This document shows, piece after piece, positions 60,927-64,000 of a stretch of 64,000 nucleotides of DNA (positions are counted from its first letter, which is position 1; each line of letters opens with the position of its first letter). Source of the DNA: Odontesthes bonariensis (lineage: Eukaryota > Chordata > Actinopteri > Atheriniformes > Atherinopsidae); contig NC_134509.1 of assembly GCF_027942865.1 (NCBI RefSeq), positions 23,990,697 to 24,054,696 on the forward strand, in the 5' to 3' direction. The position numbers and the translations under genes are program-made. The notes under the pieces are model-generated. The model was not told the origin of the DNA, did not search any database, and saw only the letters and a program-made list of their open reading frames with translations.

Positions 60927-62900
60927 CTGGAAGAGAGACACATCCAGACCACGTAAGGGAATGATTAGCCTGTGGTATATTTAGATATTGATAAAGTCCA
61001 AAAAGAGGAGCCCACTATACTTGTGGGCATCGCGGGGGAGTGAAAAAAAAAAAAAAAAAAAAAAAAGATAATTAAAATATTTATTTCAACTTCAATCACA
61101 GTGGGAATCGTATTACACCATATTGTGGCTTGTGACGGACTTTGCGAGTGGAATCTGTTTTTATTTTCGCTGAAATATAGCCTACCTCCAGTGTGGCTGC
61201 TTAACGTTAGATCTATGGCCACTGGCCAGGGCAGATGCCTGGTCTGCTCTCAGCTAAGCCCGGCCCCGCCGAACTCTCGAGCACATTCTACCAATCAGAA
61301 TCACTGTAGGCCCCTACGTAGCATAATATCATGTTACATTTAGCGCGCCTGTATAGATGCTATTGGTGCAGGTGTATGATCTGCCCTGATATGATGTATG
61401 ACTTTCCCTGGACATGGAAAGGACTCAAAGGGTTTAAGAAATATATTACTCCGCCCATCTAGCCAGTAGGAACTTCAGTGCCGCCAAATTCCCCTACAAA
61501 CTTGTTGGATAAAACGGATAACTATGTCGGATTTGATGAAGGATATTGGCTGTTTAATCCGGATTCACGTTTGTGGCAGGTAAAGATTTTACTTTATAGT
61601 TGCTATCTTACAAAGTTTAAGTGATTGTGAACGAAGTCTTTGCAAAATGGGAAACTGGGAGTGATTTAATGAAATATCTTAGCTTGATGAGCAAAGCAAT
61701 GTTGAGACAGTAAACAATGTGTTGACAGCTTCGTGGCTTTTGTTTGTGTTGTATGGCAGACTTTTATGCGAGTGCGCACCCCCCTCGCCCCCTACGTATG
61801 GTTGCATAGACTATTGGCCTATTGCGTATGCTCCATAAAAGCTTGCATTTTGATAACGCAGATCATCTGCCCCGCCTATTTTCCAGACCACGAGCCGCTA
61901 CTGCTTGGTCGGTCATTTGTGATTTCAAGCCTTTCATTCACTCACAGGGTGATAACAAAAAAAAGTGTCAAGTGTAATCATTATGACACAATAAAGTATT
62001 AAAAAATATATATATATCTATGATTTGTTCTTGAATGTTTGTACTTTACCGTAGCACCTGATTGTATTTTAACTGCCTTAACCCCTTAGCATTCCTGGTG
62101 ATTTGCCTGAAGCAACGCCTGCAAACTGCACTTTTTCTTAAACGATCACTGTAGATTATTCTACAGGAAAAACTACACATGAGCCTTTTCCTCATGGCTT
62201 GAAGGAAGCCTCTCTTTGAGCTGGGCTCCGTTGACCAATAGGAAAGAAATGCGATGGAGCGAGGGGAAGCGCTTTACGCAGGGCCTGGCCATCATTGGCT
62301 GAAGCTGTTGTAGAAATCACCCAGCAACCTGACTGCTGAAACGGGACATGTTTAGTGAGGGGGATGAATGCGTGCGGCTTTCAAATAAACACAGAAAACA
62401 GGATGTTTGATGGCATTTCGTGTCGTGTGGATGGAAATAATTAATTACGCAAAGAAACATCGTGTTATTTCGATGCAGCAACATTTACGCTGCATATTCA
62501 TGCCTTTGGTGGACCTAAAGTGAGGATTTTGACCAAAACATTTGTACTGGGCTCGTTCTCCTGATGGATACGGACAGAAAGATATTGGAGGTGTTTCTGT
62601 GCCAGAGGGCGACGAACGTGGTATCAATAATAGTACTAATGGGAAAGTGAAGAAGACAGAATGAGGCAGCACAGTATTAGGCTACAGGTGGTGATGGACC
62701 AAACGGGTGAAAACGGACAGAGAAGGAAATAATGACAGGTCAGTCTGCTAACCTAACACTACATTACACCGATGCTCCCACCACAACGCACAGTGAAGTC
62801 CAACATGTCTCTGTGAGCAGTAGGGGGGTTGGGGGCGCCAGCCTCAGTGTCGGACCGCGACTGCGTTTCGGCCACAGAGGTGCAGGCGCCCGGGCCGGCA
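60927..62900. other. Upstream zfyve27 intron or intergenic stretch
   Basis: No further zfyve27 exon could be found on the minus strand. A poly-A run lies at about 61040-61064. CCAAT boxes occur at 61291-61295 and 62235-62239, and inverted at 62294-62298. A short plus-strand ATG frame runs into a good donor at 61524-61579; see findings. Confidence 0.4.
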
Positions 62901-62904
62901 TCGC

Positions 62905-63020
62905 GGGGGGGGGGGGGGGGGTGGGGTACAAAAAAAAAAAAAAAAGAGGGTGAGGGCGGGGTTGGGCGGCACCAGCACCGGGTTTTGCCCGTGCGTGTGT
63001 GTGTGTGTGTGTGTGTGTGT
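62905..63020. repeat. Composite low-complexity block: G17, A16, (GT)13
   Basis: A 17-G tract (62905-62921), 16 A (62930-62945) and a GT run (62995-63020) lie within 120 bp of GC-rich sequence. Open frames crossing it are artefacts of low complexity. Confidence 0.9.
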
Positions 63021-64000
63021 TGTGATGTCACGAGAGGCTGCATCGTGGATGGGTGCTACGTTCCAGTGAGATGGCTCCAACCACAACTCGCCATGGCTCC
63101 ATCTGATGGTGGAGTTGAGAACTGCACCCCTCTCCACAAGGCATCTCAACACAGTTGTGGCCACTAAGGGCTGATGATTGCTTGAGCTCAAGGGGGGAGA
63201 GATTTGCTTGTGGACGGATCCTTCCACTGTGGAAACTCTTATGGACTGTTTCTTTCACAGTGGAATGCCTGGGAATTACTTACCTGGAAATACGTGTGAG
63301 TGCCTTTGTTGAACACTGCCAGAGAGACTGAGCAATTGAAGATTTCTATTGAAAAGACTTTTGGTTTGAAGAAGATTCATTTAAGTTCCCCTTTAAAGAG
63401 CCACGGGCCAAGATTTATGTTGAATGTTTACAAAGAAGACCTTTGTTTTAAGTTCTGAACTTTGATACCCTTTGTTAACTTCCCCAAGTACAAAATTAAA
63501 ACGTGAAATTTATTTGAAAACTGGTGTCCTCGCACTACTTGAACTGCCCTGCTGATAACTTGCCCCTCGTGGTATCACAGTGTATATATGTCATGGTTTC
63601 CCCATGGCACTCCCCGCATGTTTGAAGTTAAGTTTGAGGGTTAAAACTTGGTTATAGTTATGTTCAGGCAGTGGTGTAGTGGTGCCTAGAGGAGGTGGGT
63701 ATTCTCTACAATACTTTCTAATTTTTTCAAGCAGCACCTGTTACAAATGATAACAACCAATGAGTTCAACCAAAAATCATTCAAGTATCAGCACAAAATT
63801 AGTGGCCTAAATGTGTAAACCTAATAAACCCATCAATTGAAATGGTATCCAATAAAATGCAAAGGCAGGCAGGTCAAAACAAAAATTTACTTTTAGCAAT
63901 GAGCTGTACATAAGAGGAGATTTATAAGTGGGTATAATCTATATACCCCTGAATACCCTGCAAAACACCCCTGCAAGGAGCTAGGGAACACATTGTGTCA
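63021..64000. other. Right end of window, no gene recognised
   Basis: No zfyve27 exon or other coding signal. The stretch 63156-63579 has some LTR-like traits but no confirmed boundaries. Confidence 0.4.

Noticed and set aside
61311-61875. Possible direct repeat (cccctacgta and atctgccc words at 61311 and 61778)
   Set aside because: Only short words match; the intervening sequences do not align.
62759-63227. Overlapping frames across the G/A/GT block
   Set aside because: Low-complexity artefact; no homology recognised.
63156-63579. Possible solo LTR with TG...CA ends
   Set aside because: Starts TGTGGCC and ends ATCACA with an A/T-rich block inside, but no target duplication and no recognised family; boundaries were picked by eye.

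Overview
The window is vertebrate nuclear DNA, most likely from a percomorph-type teleost. The genes are split into many short exons with GT-AG introns. Interspersed repeats are of fish type: CR1/L2-like LINE ends, Tc1/mariner, PIF/Harbinger, and (GGAT)n-tailed repeats. Five of the six genes are in the same order and relative orientation as on human 10q24 (recalled from memory): LOXL4, R3HCC1L, CRTAC1, GOLGA7B, ZFYVE27. The locus is much more compact here; crtac1 spans about 5 kb.

Layout: 1-560 is a LINE 3' end (minus). 2729-5033 is tekt4 (+, 7 exons), with an X-box-like motif and a perfect inverted repeat upstream. 7780-29285 is loxl4 (+, 14 coding exons, 914 aa, with an unusually long disordered linker). 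30130-32770 is repeat-rich: a LINE fragment, then a probable solo LTR interrupted by a 1.6-kb Harbinger element. 35818-41975 is r3hcc1l (minus, 8 coding exons, 391 aa). 42335-47181 is crtac1 (+, TATA promoter, 13 coding exons, 547 aa, no C-terminal EGF-like domain). 50400-53640 is golga7b (minus, 5 coding exons, 158 aa). 53820-54400 is a decayed Tc1-like copy. 55200-60926 is the 3' two-thirds of zfyve27/protrudin (minus, 9 exons seen, 5' part beyond the window), with a second Tc1-like element in one intron.

The genes do not form an operon or a single pathway: loxl4 is a secreted collagen/elastin cross-linking oxidase, crtac1 a secreted beta-propeller matrix protein, tekt4 an axonemal filament protein, golga7b a palmitoyl-transferase accessory protein, zfyve27 an ER-endosome contact and neurite-growth protein, and r3hcc1l a poorly characterised RRM-like protein. 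All exon joins below were checked by hand for splice dinucleotides and reading-frame phase, with no transcript data. The most interesting signal is a pair of separate 21-nt in-frame microexons directly after the FFAT motif of zfyve27, where mammals (as I recall) have one neuron-specific microexon.
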